Positions 47,844-56,189 of a stretch of DNA of 64,000 nucleotides are shown here, piece after piece. Made by a program: the position numbers and the translations under genes. Positions within the stretch are counted from its first letter, which is position 1. The number at the start of each line of letters is the position of its first letter. The stretch is taken from positions 1,107,501 through 1,171,500 of the forward strand of contig LT629764.1 of NCBI GenBank assembly GCA_900105225.1, given 5' to 3'. Source of the stretch: Paenibacillaceae bacterium GAS479. Lineage in GTDB: Bacteria; Bacillota; Bacilli; Paenibacillales; Paenibacillaceae. The notes beneath the pieces are model-generated. The model did not search any database. It had not been told where the DNA came from and worked only from the letters and a program-made list of their open reading frames with translations.

Positions 47844-48676
47844 AATCCCAGCTCTCCACGATGGGCTCTCAGCTTGCGATACCACGGTTGCGCTTCCTTA
47901 GCAGGTCGGCAGCGCACTCCGTTACGCTCCGCCAGCTTGCCCGAAACTATGTCCATAGCAATTCGCCCGGAAGCATCATGCTTGAGCCAACGATGATACT
48001 GACCACGGTCCAGCGATTGATAAAAGGCTTCATTCGTTCTGAATTCTCCAATAGCAGACAGATTGGTTTCCTTCTCGATCTCTTTCATACGGTAGCCTCC
48101 ATTTGTCCAAGGGGATTGTATGGTGAGTAGTTCATATTCCTCTGGCTGAACACCGAAGAGTGGTGAAACTTGGCGAATCCAGCGATTACCATCTTCCTGA
48201 AAATGAGATAATGCACCAGTCGTGCATAAAACACGTGAATCTGCCGCCCTCATCGCGCAAATTGTCGCTGCATTATCCCAGTAACTGCCAGCATCGGCGA
48301 CAACGAGATCGAAGCTTTGACGCGCCGTTTCAAGCAAATGCTCCGTTTCTTCCTGGGTGTAGTATTCTGCCTGATCTCGCATCAGATTGCCGGGGAGCAC
48401 ATGAACATACGGCTCGTCCGGAATCGTGAGACAGGCCCTTCGAAGCTGTTGCGGTGCCAGAGAAGCGGAGGTAAGCTCAGGCCGTATACTGTCTAGTGTT
48501 GCAGCAGGTAAGTCTTGACCAAGGTAACGGTGAATTTTGGCGCTCTTCAGGTTCATGCATAGGAATCCAACATCCTTCCCCGTACGCTCAGCCAGGCGGC
48601 ATGCCGCGGCGAAAGCTGCAGCCGTCGTGCCAATATTGGGAGTCGTCCCGACAAATGCAAGCAGCGGCGCACTCAT
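47840..48676 (-). CDS. TadZ/CpaE-like MinD-family protein with degenerate P-loop
   Basis: From the ATG at 48676, which overlaps the cpaB stop as ATGA, the protein is 278 residues. It has a ParA/MinD fold (LLAFVGTTPNIGTTAAAFAA, FDLVVADAGSYWDNAA). The deviant Walker A of MinD/ParA needs lysines (KGGxGKT); here the loop reads GTTPNIGTT and lacks both, so ATP hydrolysis is doubtful. TadZ/CpaE proteins localise Tad pilus machinery to the membrane or pole. Confidence 0.82.
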   Translation of the reverse strand: MSAPLLAFVGTTPNIGTTAAAFAAACRLAERTGKDVGFLCMNLKSAKIHRYLGQDLPAATLDSIRPELTSASLAPQQLRRACLTIPDEPYVHVLPGNLMRDQAEYYTQEETEHLLETARQSFDLVVADAGSYWDNAATICAMRAADSRVLCTTGALSHFQEDGNRWIRQVSPLFGVQPEEYELLTIQSPWTNGGYRMKEIEKETNLSAIGEFRTNEAFYQSLDRGQYHRWLKHDASGRIAMDIVSGKLAERNGVRCRPAKEAQPWYRKLRAHRGELGL

Positions 48677-49404
48677 GGCGAGTTCTCCATGGTTGGCTGA
48701 GCGACCATTATATTCAGTGATTCCGGGCTGAAGGCAATCACTAGCCGGTTTTCCCCACTTTTGCAAAGGGCATCAATTCTCAGCCACTGTGCCTCGGTCA
48801 GATTGAGATTAATAAACTCTATTAATCCGTTGGCGTCTCTCCTGGAGGCGTACATCTTCTGCCTATCTCCTTCAGCAAGTGACAGCAGATTAGGATTATC
48901 CATGTCATCGATTTCTTGATTGCTGCTCGTCTTAACTGACGCTACCGTAATCGGTTCTGCAAAAAGCCGCTGGGATGACGCTCCCGCTCCGGATACGTAC
49001 AACACAACTCGGTCGCCGGCACGGATGCCGCTCGATACCGACAGCACATACTCCCGGGGCAACTGGAATGTTGACTGATCGCGGGATGGCAAAAGCCGGT
49101 AGAGGTCCATCTTCCAGCCCCGCAGCGGCTCGCCTTGTCCAAGCGGCACAACGGCTTCCTTGCCCGCTGCCTCCTCAAAATCAGTGATCATATCCTCCAC
49201 ATAAGCGGATGACACGATGGTCTGATACTGAAGGTCATTGACCTCCATACGCTCACCCGCTGCAATAAAACGTTTGGGTACGACTACCTGAACCGAGTGC
49301 TGCTTTTCAAGCATTCGCAGTTGAACGAGGTACAGTCCGTAAACTAAAAACGCCGACAGTAAAATAGCTGTAAACATAATCATTCTGCCCTTTCCTTTGC
49401 TCAT
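48673..49404 (-). CDS. CpaB/RcpC-like SAF-domain protein
   Basis: From the ATG at 49404 (GGGGAGGGAGACAG upstream) the protein is 243 residues. A single membrane helix (IMFTAILLSAFLVYGLYLV) precedes a SAF domain (about 40-105, VVVPKRFIAAGERMEVNDLQ). A C-terminal RcpC/CpaB-type part follows (SVSSGIRAGDRVVLYVSG). CpaB proteins are wall-facing parts of Tad systems. It is the first gene of the cluster. Confidence 0.82.
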   Translation of the reverse strand: MSKGKGRMIMFTAILLSAFLVYGLYLVQLRMLEKQHSVQVVVPKRFIAAGERMEVNDLQYQTIVSSAYVEDMITDFEEAAGKEAVVPLGQGEPLRGWKMDLYRLLPSRDQSTFQLPREYVLSVSSGIRAGDRVVLYVSGAGASSQRLFAEPITVASVKTSSNQEIDDMDNPNLLSLAEGDRQKMYASRRDANGLIEFINLNLTEAQWLRIDALCKSGENRLVIAFSPESLNIMVAQPTMENSP

Positions 49405-49435
49405 CTGTCTCCCTCCCCTCAAGCGTAATGAAAAT

Positions 49436-49488
49436 AAAAAAACGCAAGCAGGAACCTTGGAAAGGTTCAACCGCTTGCGTTCTTCGCG
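49436..49488 (-). terminator. Terminator after ndoA, ahead of the Tad cluster
   Basis: AACGCAAGC (49441-49449) pairs with GCTTGCGTT (49473-49481) around an inner GAACCTT/AAGGTTC stem. On minus it is followed by TTTTTTTATTTT. It separates the toxin-antitoxin unit from cpaB. Confidence 0.9.
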
Positions 49489-49622
49489 AGCCTAGGCAAT
49501 GTACATACATTGCCTGTGATATTTGATTGAGTTCATAGTAACAATAGAATAAATAGCTGTCCAGCTTTTTTTTCCAGTTATGATTGATTCAGGCAGAAGT
49601 CCTCTTCAAGACTCTGCCTGGT
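49489..49622 (-). other. Spacer with a hairpin after the ndoA stop
   Basis: CAGGCAGA and TCTGCCTG (about 49591-49620) can form a hairpin directly after the ndoA stop, without a T tract. No gene is visible in the remainder. Confidence 0.4.
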
Positions 49623-49973
49623 TTAAAAATCAATCAAGCCCACGCTGATTTGAAGCGCGTCATCGACATGACGCATCATCTCGTCATCGAGATGGGTAAT
49701 TTTGTCCGTGAGCCGTTGTTTGTCGATCGTTCGGATCTGCTCGAGAAGAATAACGGAATCACGATCGAAGCCGTGGGCCTTGGCGTCAATCTCCACATGA
49801 GTAGGCAACTTGGCCTTTTGGATTTGGGCCGTGATGGCAGCAACGATAACGGTCGGGCTGAACCGGTTGCCGATGTCATTCTGTAGAACGAGTACGGGGC
49901 GGACACCACCTTGCTCGGAGCCCACAACGGGCGATAGGTCAGCGAAAAACACATCTCCGCGTTTGACGATCAA
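49623..49973 (-). CDS. ndoA: MazF-type endoribonuclease toxin NdoA (EndoA)
   Basis: The 116-residue protein is full length and very like B. subtilis NdoA/Endo[51 protein letters not shown] and [13 protein letters not shown]. It cuts mRNA at specific short sites (UACAU in B. subtilis). Translation starts at TTG with GGGGTG upstream, three bases after the antitoxin gene. Confidence 0.96.
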   Translation of the reverse strand: MIVKRGDVFFADLSPVVGSEQGGVRPVLVLQNDIGNRFSPTVIVAAITAQIQKAKLPTHVEIDAKAHGFDRDSVILLEQIRTIDKQRLTDKITHLDDEMMRHVDDALQISVGLIDF

Positions 49974-49976
49974 TCG

Positions 49977-50258
49977 CTACACCCCGCTAACGAGACGGCC
50001 GAGTGCACGGTCTGCATCTTCCTCCGCTTGGAAAGCTTCCGAGGCCATATTCAGGTTGATTTTTGCCATCTCCAGATAACCGCGTTGCATCAATTCACGG
50101 ATTTGACGTTTTTTGCGTTCCACCAGATAAAGTTTCATCGCCTGGCGGATAAATTCACTGCGGTTGGAATTTTCCTTGGCGACGATCCCGTCTACTTCTT
50201 CCAGCAGATGATCCGGGATACTGATCATGATTCGTTTGGTATTCTGTAAATTGGCCAC
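49977..50258 (-). CDS. ndoAI: Antitoxin NdoAI (EndoAI), ribbon-helix-helix
   Basis: I use the GTG at 50258, with GGAGGTG seven bases upstream, giving 93 residues that begin ANLQNTKRIMISIPDHLLEEVD. The N-terminal ribbon-helix-helix (ISIPDHLLEEVDGIVAKENSNRSEF) binds DNA. The C-terminal part (LMQRGYLEMAKINLNMASEA) matches the toxin-neutralising region of B. subtilis EndoAI. Gene order alr-ndoAI-ndoA is as in Bacillus. Confidence 0.92.
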   Translation of the reverse strand: MANLQNTKRIMISIPDHLLEEVDGIVAKENSNRSEFIRQAMKLYLVERKKRQIRELMQRGYLEMAKINLNMASEAFQAEEDADRALGRLVSGV

Positions 50259-50426
50259 CAACTCGCACCTCCAAAACTTGTCAAAGCCCATTACCATTAT
50301 GTCACCGTTGCCAATAGCCTATACTCCACCATACCTATGAGATGCCTGTATCTCTTAGAACCGAGAGGAGCTGCAGCGTCTAAGACTTGACAATTCGCCG
50401 CATGCTGACGAAATTCCTGCTTGACC

Positions 50427-50474
50427 TTCGCAAAAATGACAGCGAACGAACAAGAACATTTGCGAATGCTGTCA
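50427..50474. repeat. Two interleaved inverted repeats between alr and ndoAI
   Basis: TTCGCAAA (50427-50434) pairs with TTTGCGAA (50459-50466), and TGACAGC (50437-50443) pairs with GCTGTCA (50468-50474). The arms alternate, so the two stems compete or form a pseudoknot. No T tract follows on minus. It may modulate readthrough from alr into the antitoxin. Confidence 0.5.
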
Positions 50475-50484
50475 GAACATCGCC

Positions 50485-51687
50485 CTACTGCACATCCAAC
50501 GCGTTTGAGACGGCTACAACTTTGCCATCACGCATATAAACTCTAGGTACGCGGGCAGCCAGCATACAAATCAACTCATAGTTGATCGTGCCGAGCTGGT
50601 CCGCGACCTCCTCGGCTGTTATTTCAGCGCCGAGCTGGGAGCCAATCAGCACCGCTTCCTCTCCAGTAGCTACCGGCCCTTCGCCTGAAGCCTCCGCAGC
50701 ACCAAGCGAGATCATGCACTGATCCATACAGATCGTGCCGAGAACCGGCACTCGCTGCCCGCGGAGCAGCACATGAGCCTTGCCAGTGAGCAATCGGCTG
50801 AAGCCATCTGCGTAACCGATCGGGATCGTACCGATTCGTTCTCCCGCTTCCGCGAAGTAGCGGGTTCCGTAGCTGATACCCCAAGACTCCTGAAGCTCTT
50901 TGACCATGACCACTTCCGTTTTGAGCGATAATACCGGCTTCAACCGTACCTTGGAATGATCCACCTCATGGGATGGATACAGCCCGTACATGCCAATGCC
51001 AAGACGGAGCATATCTCCTCCGAGCTCAGGTGTATCAATGCCAGCGGCCGTATTGGCGCTGTGTATGATCTCAATCGGCAGAGAACGGCTGCGGACTTCA
51101 TGTACGACCGCCGCGAAGCGCTCGTATTGCAGCTTTGTGTAGTATTTATCGGTCTCATCGGACTTCGCAAAATGCGTAAACAGCCCTTCAACCTGAAGCT
51201 GCGGAACACGCAGAGCGGCTTCAATAAAACGCATGGCATCGGCGGAGCCATCTGCCAGCTTGCCAAGCCTACCCATGCCTGTGTCGAGCTTGATATGCAC
51301 TTTTAGTTTTTTAGAGCTGTCCTCGGGTAAAGACCTTGCAGTCTCCAGCACATCGTCCCGGAACAGAGCAATCGTAATATCAAGGGAACGGGCAATCTCT
51401 AGCCCATTCGGAGGCACATAGCCAAGCACAAGAATCGGCATCATTACACCAGAACGCCTGATCTGTACCGCCTCATCAAGAAAAGCAACTCCCAGATAAT
51501 CCACTCCGCAGGCTTCCGCCTCCTGGGAAATCTGGACAAGTCCATGTCCGTAGGCATTGGCCTTAACCGATGCCAGCAGCTTCATTCCATCCGGCACAGA
51601 ACTTCTGAATGTCCCAATATTGCTTCGCAGAGCATCCAGTGAAATTTCGGCACGAGTCGGACGGTAGTAATTATACATCCTATTCAT
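50485..51687 (-). CDS. alr: Alanine racemase
   Basis: The 400-residue protein has the PLP-lysine motif ASVKANAYGHG near residue 43 and the second-domain motif RLGIGMYGLYPS. The Tyr-containing catalytic loop is SWGISYGTRYF. It interconverts L- and D-alanine for peptidoglycan. The start has GAGGAAG upstream. It follows the YdcC-like lipoprotein gene, as in B. subtilis. Confidence 0.96.
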   Translation of the reverse strand: MNRMYNYYRPTRAEISLDALRSNIGTFRSSVPDGMKLLASVKANAYGHGLVQISQEAEACGVDYLGVAFLDEAVQIRRSGVMMPILVLGYVPPNGLEIARSLDITIALFRDDVLETARSLPEDSSKKLKVHIKLDTGMGRLGKLADGSADAMRFIEAALRVPQLQVEGLFTHFAKSDETDKYYTKLQYERFAAVVHEVRSRSLPIEIIHSANTAAGIDTPELGGDMLRLGIGMYGLYPSHEVDHSKVRLKPVLSLKTEVVMVKELQESWGISYGTRYFAEAGERIGTIPIGYADGFSRLLTGKAHVLLRGQRVPVLGTICMDQCMISLGAAEASGEGPVATGEEAVLIGSQLGAEITAEEVADQLGTINYELICMLAARVPRVYMRDGKVVAVSNALDVQ

Positions 51688-51819
51688 CCCACTTCCTCAG
51701 AAAACACAATCCCTATAATGTTACCCCCCGAGTCCCTTTAGTGTCAATGAATCGAGTGATACTAAGAGCTGGCACCTATTTCCAACGACACTAAAATAGC
51801 GAGACGCTGATAGTAACTA

Positions 51820-51854
51820 AAAAGACGCCGCTGCCTATCCCGGCCGCGGCGCCT
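51820..51854 (-). terminator. Terminator after the YdcC-like lipoprotein gene
   Basis: GACGCCGC and GCGGCGCC arms form an imperfect GC-rich hairpin followed on minus by TCTTTTTAG. It suggests alr has a separate promoter. Confidence 0.7.
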
Positions 51855-51862
51855 TGCAAAAT

Positions 51863-52987
51863 TTATTTGGTCATTTCATCCACAACAGACTGTGCAACCT
51901 TAATCAACTCGTCTTCTGGGAGGTTATCGGATGTAAGGCGGAATTCCGTACCCATATAGGTCCAGGCAAGCGTCTGCTGCTCCTGGCCTATGCTCAGCTG
52001 TCCGACCGTAAAGCCAAGATTGACCATCTCGCCAGTTCCCGTCGCTACTGAGTAGTCCTCCGGCTGCGTTTCGATCAAAGTGTAGCTGTAGGTGCCGTCA
52101 TATCGGAACATCACACCAGGATTGCCGCCAAATTCGATGTCATTGGAGTCCTTAAGCGCGATTCCTTCCGGTCCCAAATAGGATGGCTCCATAGGGATGA
52201 ATGAAGAGCTGGTAGGGTCAGCAGCCGCTTCACTGCCGCTTCCCTCAGGTGCAGAAGCTCCATCCTTGCCGCCACCCTCTGCTTCAGTGCCGGTAGCCGC
52301 ACCGCCATCCTGTCCTTCAGGGACGGCTGTGGTCGGCTCCGAGCCTGACGCCGGAGAGCTTTGCAGATTTACTTTTGTATCAAAGACGCTCTTATCAAGC
52401 TTTTCATTGAATTTGAACGTATCAAACTTAACGTCGACCAGGACAGCGGCGTTGGAATCCAGCACCTCGACCTGTTTTGGAGAGTAGTCTGATTTGTTCA
52501 GCCAAATTTTTTGGCGGGCCAGGGAAGCATTCTGATAGTTCGCCATGACATCAAACACATAGCTGTCCTTGTCATCCGCGAACTGACGGGAGTTGTCTTT
52601 CAGGATGCTTTGGACCAGCGTCTGATACAGATAGACTTGACCTTGCTCCTCCGGCCAATTGCTTTGGAAGCGGAATACCTTGTTGAGGCTCGGCGTCAGT
52701 ACGAACACACCTTCGTCGTTCCGCAGAACGATTTGCGTTAAGTCCTTCTTCTCATTCGTCAGAGCGATGCGGTAATAATTCGGCTTCTGAAACTTCACAT
52801 CGACCTTGTATTGAAGCGGCTGTGTTGCAGTGTGCAGCGTCATGATGCCCGTACCTTGATAAGTCTCCGTCTTGTCTTGCAGCTTACCGAGATCTTTCAC
52901 AACCGACCCCGCGTCCTTTTTTCCACAGCCAGCCAGCAACAGAATAAAGCAGGCCATCAAAGCCGCAATCGTTCCCATGCGACGCAT
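51863..52987 (-). CDS. LolA-like lipoprotein (YdcC/GerS type)
   Basis: The 374-residue protein has a lipoprotein signal peptide with lipobox LLAGC. The LolA-like domain (about 30-200, YQGTGIMTLHTA, YRIALTNEKKDLTQIVLRND) is an open beta-barrel that binds acyl chains in LolA and is required for spore germination in the related GerS. A Gly/Ser/Glu-rich linker (about 205-255) and a second beta-rich domain follow. B. subtilis has ydcC at the same place before alr. The start has GAGGGGA seven bases upstream. Confidence 0.88.
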   Translation of the reverse strand: MRRMGTIAALMACFILLLAGCGKKDAGSVVKDLGKLQDKTETYQGTGIMTLHTATQPLQYKVDVKFQKPNYYRIALTNEKKDLTQIVLRNDEGVFVLTPSLNKVFRFQSNWPEEQGQVYLYQTLVQSILKDNSRQFADDKDSYVFDVMANYQNASLARQKIWLNKSDYSPKQVEVLDSNAAVLVDVKFDTFKFNEKLDKSVFDTKVNLQSSPASGSEPTTAVPEGQDGGAATGTEAEGGGKDGASAPEGSGSEAAADPTSSSFIPMEPSYLGPEGIALKDSNDIEFGGNPGVMFRYDGTYSYTLIETQPEDYSVATGTGEMVNLGFTVGQLSIGQEQQTLAWTYMGTEFRLTSDNLPEDELIKVAQSVVDEMTK

Positions 52988-53223
52988 GTACTCATCCCCT
53001 CTGCTCGTTGAGTTTTCCTAAGCTGATAACATGTCTATGAGGGGACTTGGCCTTTTATGCGGACGAGAATGACGAGCTTGCAGATAACTTGCCGGAAGAA
53101 AGATTATCTCCCTACTCTTCAATAGACTTTTATTTTCTATAAACAGATTAATACCTATTTCCTGTTCTCTCCTCTTGCATAAGATATCAAAACAATCCGT
53201 AGACTCACAGGAGGAAAAGAAAG
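52988..53223. other. Divergent spacer between the LolA-like gene and the unknown plus-strand gene
   Basis: This 236-base region must hold two divergent promoters. I see AT-rich blocks but no confident -35/-10 pair on either strand. Confidence 0.3.
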
Positions 53224-53697
53224 ATGAACACTGGAGATTCGTTGGCACATTCGAACAACAAATCCAATTCCAGCACGGCGGTTATACTCATTCTGTTTAT
53301 TCTGCTTGTTATTGTCGTTCAAACCTTTTCAGCGAAGCCTCCTTGTTGCGGGGGCGGCTCTCCTGCTGACGATGTGTCCTCTATTACCGGTACAAAAGGC
53401 TTCAACGTATTCAACAACAGCCCATACAGATTGGACCTAATTGCAAGCAGCAGGCCCGATAGAAATCCTCCCTCCTTAACCATACCTCGGGGAGGATTTC
53501 ATCACTATGAATTGCCATGCGATAGCTCAATTTCATTGGAATACTATGCATTCTCTGAGGATAATCGTTATTGGGGCAATGTTATCATTGAATTTTTCGC
53601 CGGGTTTATATGTTTTAATTATGGAATTAGGAGAGCGGATGCTTCAGGAGCGCTTAGTGTACAAACAAAAGCGTATGTCGCCGTTTACGTTTATTAG
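53224..53697 (+). CDS. Unknown 157-residue single-pass protein
   Basis: GGAGGAAAAGAAAG precedes the ATG at 53224. The protein has a polar Ser/Asn-rich N-terminus and one membrane helix (TAVILILFILLVIVVQTF) that recalls small YjcZ-type sporulation proteins. A PCCGGG motif comes next, then a compact beta-rich domain (GFNVFNNSPYRLDLIASS, LEYYAFSEDNRYWGNVIIEF). I do not recognise a family. It lies alone on plus among minus genes. No clear promoter is seen; a sporulation role is only a guess from the N-terminal pattern. Confidence 0.7.
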   Translation: MNTGDSLAHSNNKSNSSTAVILILFILLVIVVQTFSAKPPCCGGGSPADDVSSITGTKGFNVFNNSPYRLDLIASSRPDRNPPSLTIPRGGFHHYELPCDSSISLEYYAFSEDNRYWGNVIIEFFAGFICFNYGIRRADASGALSVQTKAYVAVYVY

Positions 53698-53757
53698 TCC
53701 AGCTCGTACAGCTATAGCCATGCCAATGGTTGAACTCTATTTCCCATCGGTATCAAC

Positions 53758-53797
53758 AAAAAAGCTGTCTCGCTAGTTATAGCGCGGACAGCTTTAC
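53758..53797. terminator. Terminator between convergent genes
   Basis: AAAGCTGTC (53761-53769) and GACAGCTTT (53787-53795) form the stem. Six T residues follow on minus, serving the RHH gene; the plus-side tail is weak. Confidence 0.85.
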
Positions 53798-53826
53798 TAT
53801 TTGATATAGCAAGCTATAATTCAATG

Positions 53827-54030
53827 TCAATCCTTACTCCCGTCATCACCGTCTGCTCCCTGTGATGGGGCAGGGCCGCGTTTCAAACGGCCCGACTTGC
53901 GGAGCGAGTCTCGCAGCAGAAACTCGATATGGGCGTTGACGCTGCGGAACTCGTCTCCTGCCCATTGTTCAATAGCCTGGTAAATTTCGGGGTCCAATCT
54001 GAGCGGGAAGGACTTTCGTTCCTTAGCCAT
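53827..54030 (-). CDS. Small Arc/CopG-type ribbon-helix-helix protein
   Basis: The 67-residue protein starts KERKSFPLRLDPEIYQAIEQ and continues RSVNAHIEFLLRDSLRKSG, the strand-helix-helix of Arc-like DNA-binding proteins. A charged Gly/Asp tail follows. It lies 11 bases after the SPFH gene and is probably cotranscribed. Targets are unknown. Confidence 0.82.
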   Translation of the reverse strand: MAKERKSFPLRLDPEIYQAIEQWAGDEFRSVNAHIEFLLRDSLRKSGRLKRGPAPSQGADGDDGSKD

Positions 54031-54041
54031 CTTATGCGTTC

Positions 54042-54911
54042 CTAATTGTACAAAGTGCCAGCATTTATGATAGGCGTAGTTCCCCGCTCGGAAACAATCG
54101 CTACCATCAAATTATTAATCATTGCCGCACGACGCTCATCATCTAGAATGATGCCGCGATTTTCCAGCTGCTGCAGAGCCGATTCCACCATGCCAACAGC
54201 CCCATCCACAATCTTCTGTCTGGCCGCAACGATCGCTTCCGCCTGCTGCCGTTGCAGCATCGCTCCTGCAATCTCAGGGGCATAGGCAAGATGCGAAAGA
54301 CGCGTCTCCATGACTTCTACTCCGGCCACCATAAGGCGGTCTTGCAGCTCAGTGAGCAAAAGATGGCTTACTTCATCCGCATTGCCCCGCAAGGAGATTG
54401 CTGAGGCATCCTCGTAGGTGTCATATGGATATTGCGCCGCCAAATGACGAATTGCCGTCTCACTCTGAATTTCCACGAACGTCTCGTAATCATCTACTTC
54501 AAAGCTTGCGCGAGCTGTTTCGGTAACCTTGAAAACAACAACAGCCGCGATCTCAACCGGATTGCCGGAAGCATCATTGACCTTAAGCTTCTGACTGTTG
54601 AAGTTCCGAACCTTAAGCGACACTTGGGATTTAGAACTGAAAGGCATAACCAACCAAAGTCCGCTGTCCGTTATCGTGCCCTTGTAATTTCCAAAAAAGG
54701 TAATGACCTTCGCCTGATTAGGCTGCACAATCGTCAGGGCGCTGAACAACACCATGGATAAGAGAGTCAAAATTGCCGCAAACACATATCCGGCAGATCC
54801 CCATCCAAGACTATCACTCGAAATGAACAGATAAACCGCTGCAGCTAAAGCAATGACTGCGATTAAGGCTGCCAAAAATCCATTTGTATGCCACGCCTTA
54901 CGCTCCCGCAT
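54042..54911 (-). CDS. SPFH (stomatin/flotillin-like) membrane protein
   Basis: The 289-residue protein has two N-terminal membrane helices (about 12-62), then an SPFH domain (about 65-240) with [32 protein letters not shown] and [19 protein letters not shown]. Such proteins form membrane scaffolds or microdomains. An AT-rich region (ATATATATGATATCA) lies just upstream. It is followed by the RHH gene. Confidence 0.9.
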   Translation of the reverse strand: MRERKAWHTNGFLAALIAVIALAAAVYLFISSDSLGWGSAGYVFAAILTLLSMVLFSALTIVQPNQAKVITFFGNYKGTITDSGLWLVMPFSSKSQVSLKVRNFNSQKLKVNDASGNPVEIAAVVVFKVTETARASFEVDDYETFVEIQSETAIRHLAAQYPYDTYEDASAISLRGNADEVSHLLLTELQDRLMVAGVEVMETRLSHLAYAPEIAGAMLQRQQAEAIVAARQKIVDGAVGMVESALQQLENRGIILDDERRAAMINNLMVAIVSERGTTPIINAGTLYN

Positions 54912-55029
54912 CCCATCATCTCCCCATATCTTTTTGATATATATATGATATCACTTTTTCTTTAATTTGGGAACTATGGAAGCATCAATTTGAAAGTAAA
55001 TTTCTCGATGAAAAGGGATCTTCCATGAA

Positions 55030-55054
55030 AAAGCCTTCCTGGGAGGAAGGCTCG
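55030..55054. terminator. Terminator after the secreted repeat protein gene
   Basis: AGCCTTCC (55032-55039) pairs with GGAAGGCT (55045-55052), followed by TTTTTC on minus and by TTTTATT on plus. It lies 20 bases past the stop at 55074. Confidence 0.85.
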
Positions 55055-55073
55055 TTTTATTATCTTTATCCTG

Positions 55074-55613
55074 TTAAGGCTGAGAATTCGCCTCTGGCAC
55101 AGTTGACGCAGCAGGAGCCATAGAAGCGGCCGGTGCTGTCGGATGAACAGGCTGCTTCAGCTTGCCTTCGCGATGCAGCTTTCTCAGCTCCTCGCGCAGC
55201 TGCCTCTCGTCCATTCCTTCGGTTTTGATCCCTTGTGCCGCTGCGAATGCCTTCAGCTTAGCCAATCTTTTCGCCCGCATATCTTTTTTAAAGAGCGCCC
55301 ATTTCTCAGGCTGCTTCGTTTTCATCGAGCGAATTTCCCCAATCAACTGCTCCTCGCTCTTTCCTTTGGTCGAAATCCCGAAATAAGCTGCTGCCTCATT
55401 CATCATTTGCCGCTTATGAGCTTCGCGAAGGCGTTTATGCCCCTCATCCCCTTGCCGATGACGGAACTCACCATGATGTTTACCCGCATCCTCAGGATAA
55501 ATAGCGGACTCCTTTTTTTCCGATTGTTGCGGCAATGCAGCCGAAACAGCTCCGGCTGGCAAGGCAAGGGCTGCGATTAGCAATGCAGCCGCAGCTTTAT
55601 TTCCAAGTTTCAT
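55074..55613 (-). CDS. Secreted charged protein with two short helical repeats
   Basis: The 179-residue protein has a clear signal peptide (NKAAAALLIAALALPAGAVSA), a His/Lys/Glu-rich region, and two related segments of about 40 residues: AAAYFGISTKGKSEEQLIGE and AFAAAQGIKTEGMDERQLRE. Their GI-T-G-xx-EQL pattern recalls HeH/SAP-like helix-extended-helix motifs. A Pro/Ala tail ends the protein. I do not recognise a family. Confidence 0.7.
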   Translation of the reverse strand: MKLGNKAAAALLIAALALPAGAVSAALPQQSEKKESAIYPEDAGKHHGEFRHRQGDEGHKRLREAHKRQMMNEAAAYFGISTKGKSEEQLIGEIRSMKTKQPEKWALFKKDMRAKRLAKLKAFAAAQGIKTEGMDERQLREELRKLHREGKLKQPVHPTAPAASMAPAASTVPEANSQP

Positions 55614-55700
55614 ATTGGATGACTCTCCTTTTCGGTAGGGTTATTTCTTTTCTTACTTTTCCCCATTGCTGTTCCATTATTCCAAATTCTAGAATAACCA

Positions 55701-55729
55701 AATAAGACGCCCTGAGGGGGCGTCTTATT
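55701..55729. terminator. Perfect hairpin after the 111-residue unknown gene
   Basis: AATAAGACGCCC (55701-55712) pairs over 12 bp with GGGCGTCTTATT (55718-55729). Tails on either strand are short on T, so it is a moderate terminator for the gene ending at 55748. Confidence 0.65.
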
Positions 55730-55747
55730 TCGATTAAATCGATTCCA

Positions 55748-56083
55748 TTATATAGATTGCTTGTTTAGTAGTTGTGTAAATTGTTCATCCGTCAGATTTC
55801 GCTCCAACACATCAGATACCGGAATATCCTCGCAATCCGGCTTTGTTAGGCTTTTGCCCTTCATGTAGTAACCGTTCGTCTTGGCGATCGAGTAAAAGCT
55901 GCACAGCTGATCAGCCGTTTTTACAGCCTGTTCCTCTGTATCGTAGCTCGCCAGATTATTCCCGAAGCTGAGCGGATTTTTGGAGCTCTGAATGTTGACG
56001 CGAAATGGAGCTGCAGCATCCGACTCCTCAAATTTGACCAGAATCTCGATGTCGGAACAAGTATTACGATATTTAATAGACAT
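55748..56083 (-). CDS. Small unknown cytosolic protein
   Basis: I place the start at the ATG at 56083 (SIKYRNTCSDIEILVKFEES), which has AGGCGGTG upstream. The 111-residue protein looks soluble, with an N-terminal beta region and a C-terminal acidic helix (VLERNLTDEQFTQLLNKQSI). No family is recognised. Confidence 0.65.
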   Translation of the reverse strand: MSIKYRNTCSDIEILVKFEESDAAAPFRVNIQSSKNPLSFGNNLASYDTEEQAVKTADQLCSFYSIAKTNGYYMKGKSLTKPDCEDIPVSDVLERNLTDEQFTQLLNKQSI

Positions 56084-56189
56084 CATCAACACCGCCTATG
56101 GGAACCTCAATGTGAGGCAGATTCGGTCAGTGCGATTAGCGCTGCCGTAATAGCTATTACACCACTCCCCGTACAGTTAAACAAAATAG

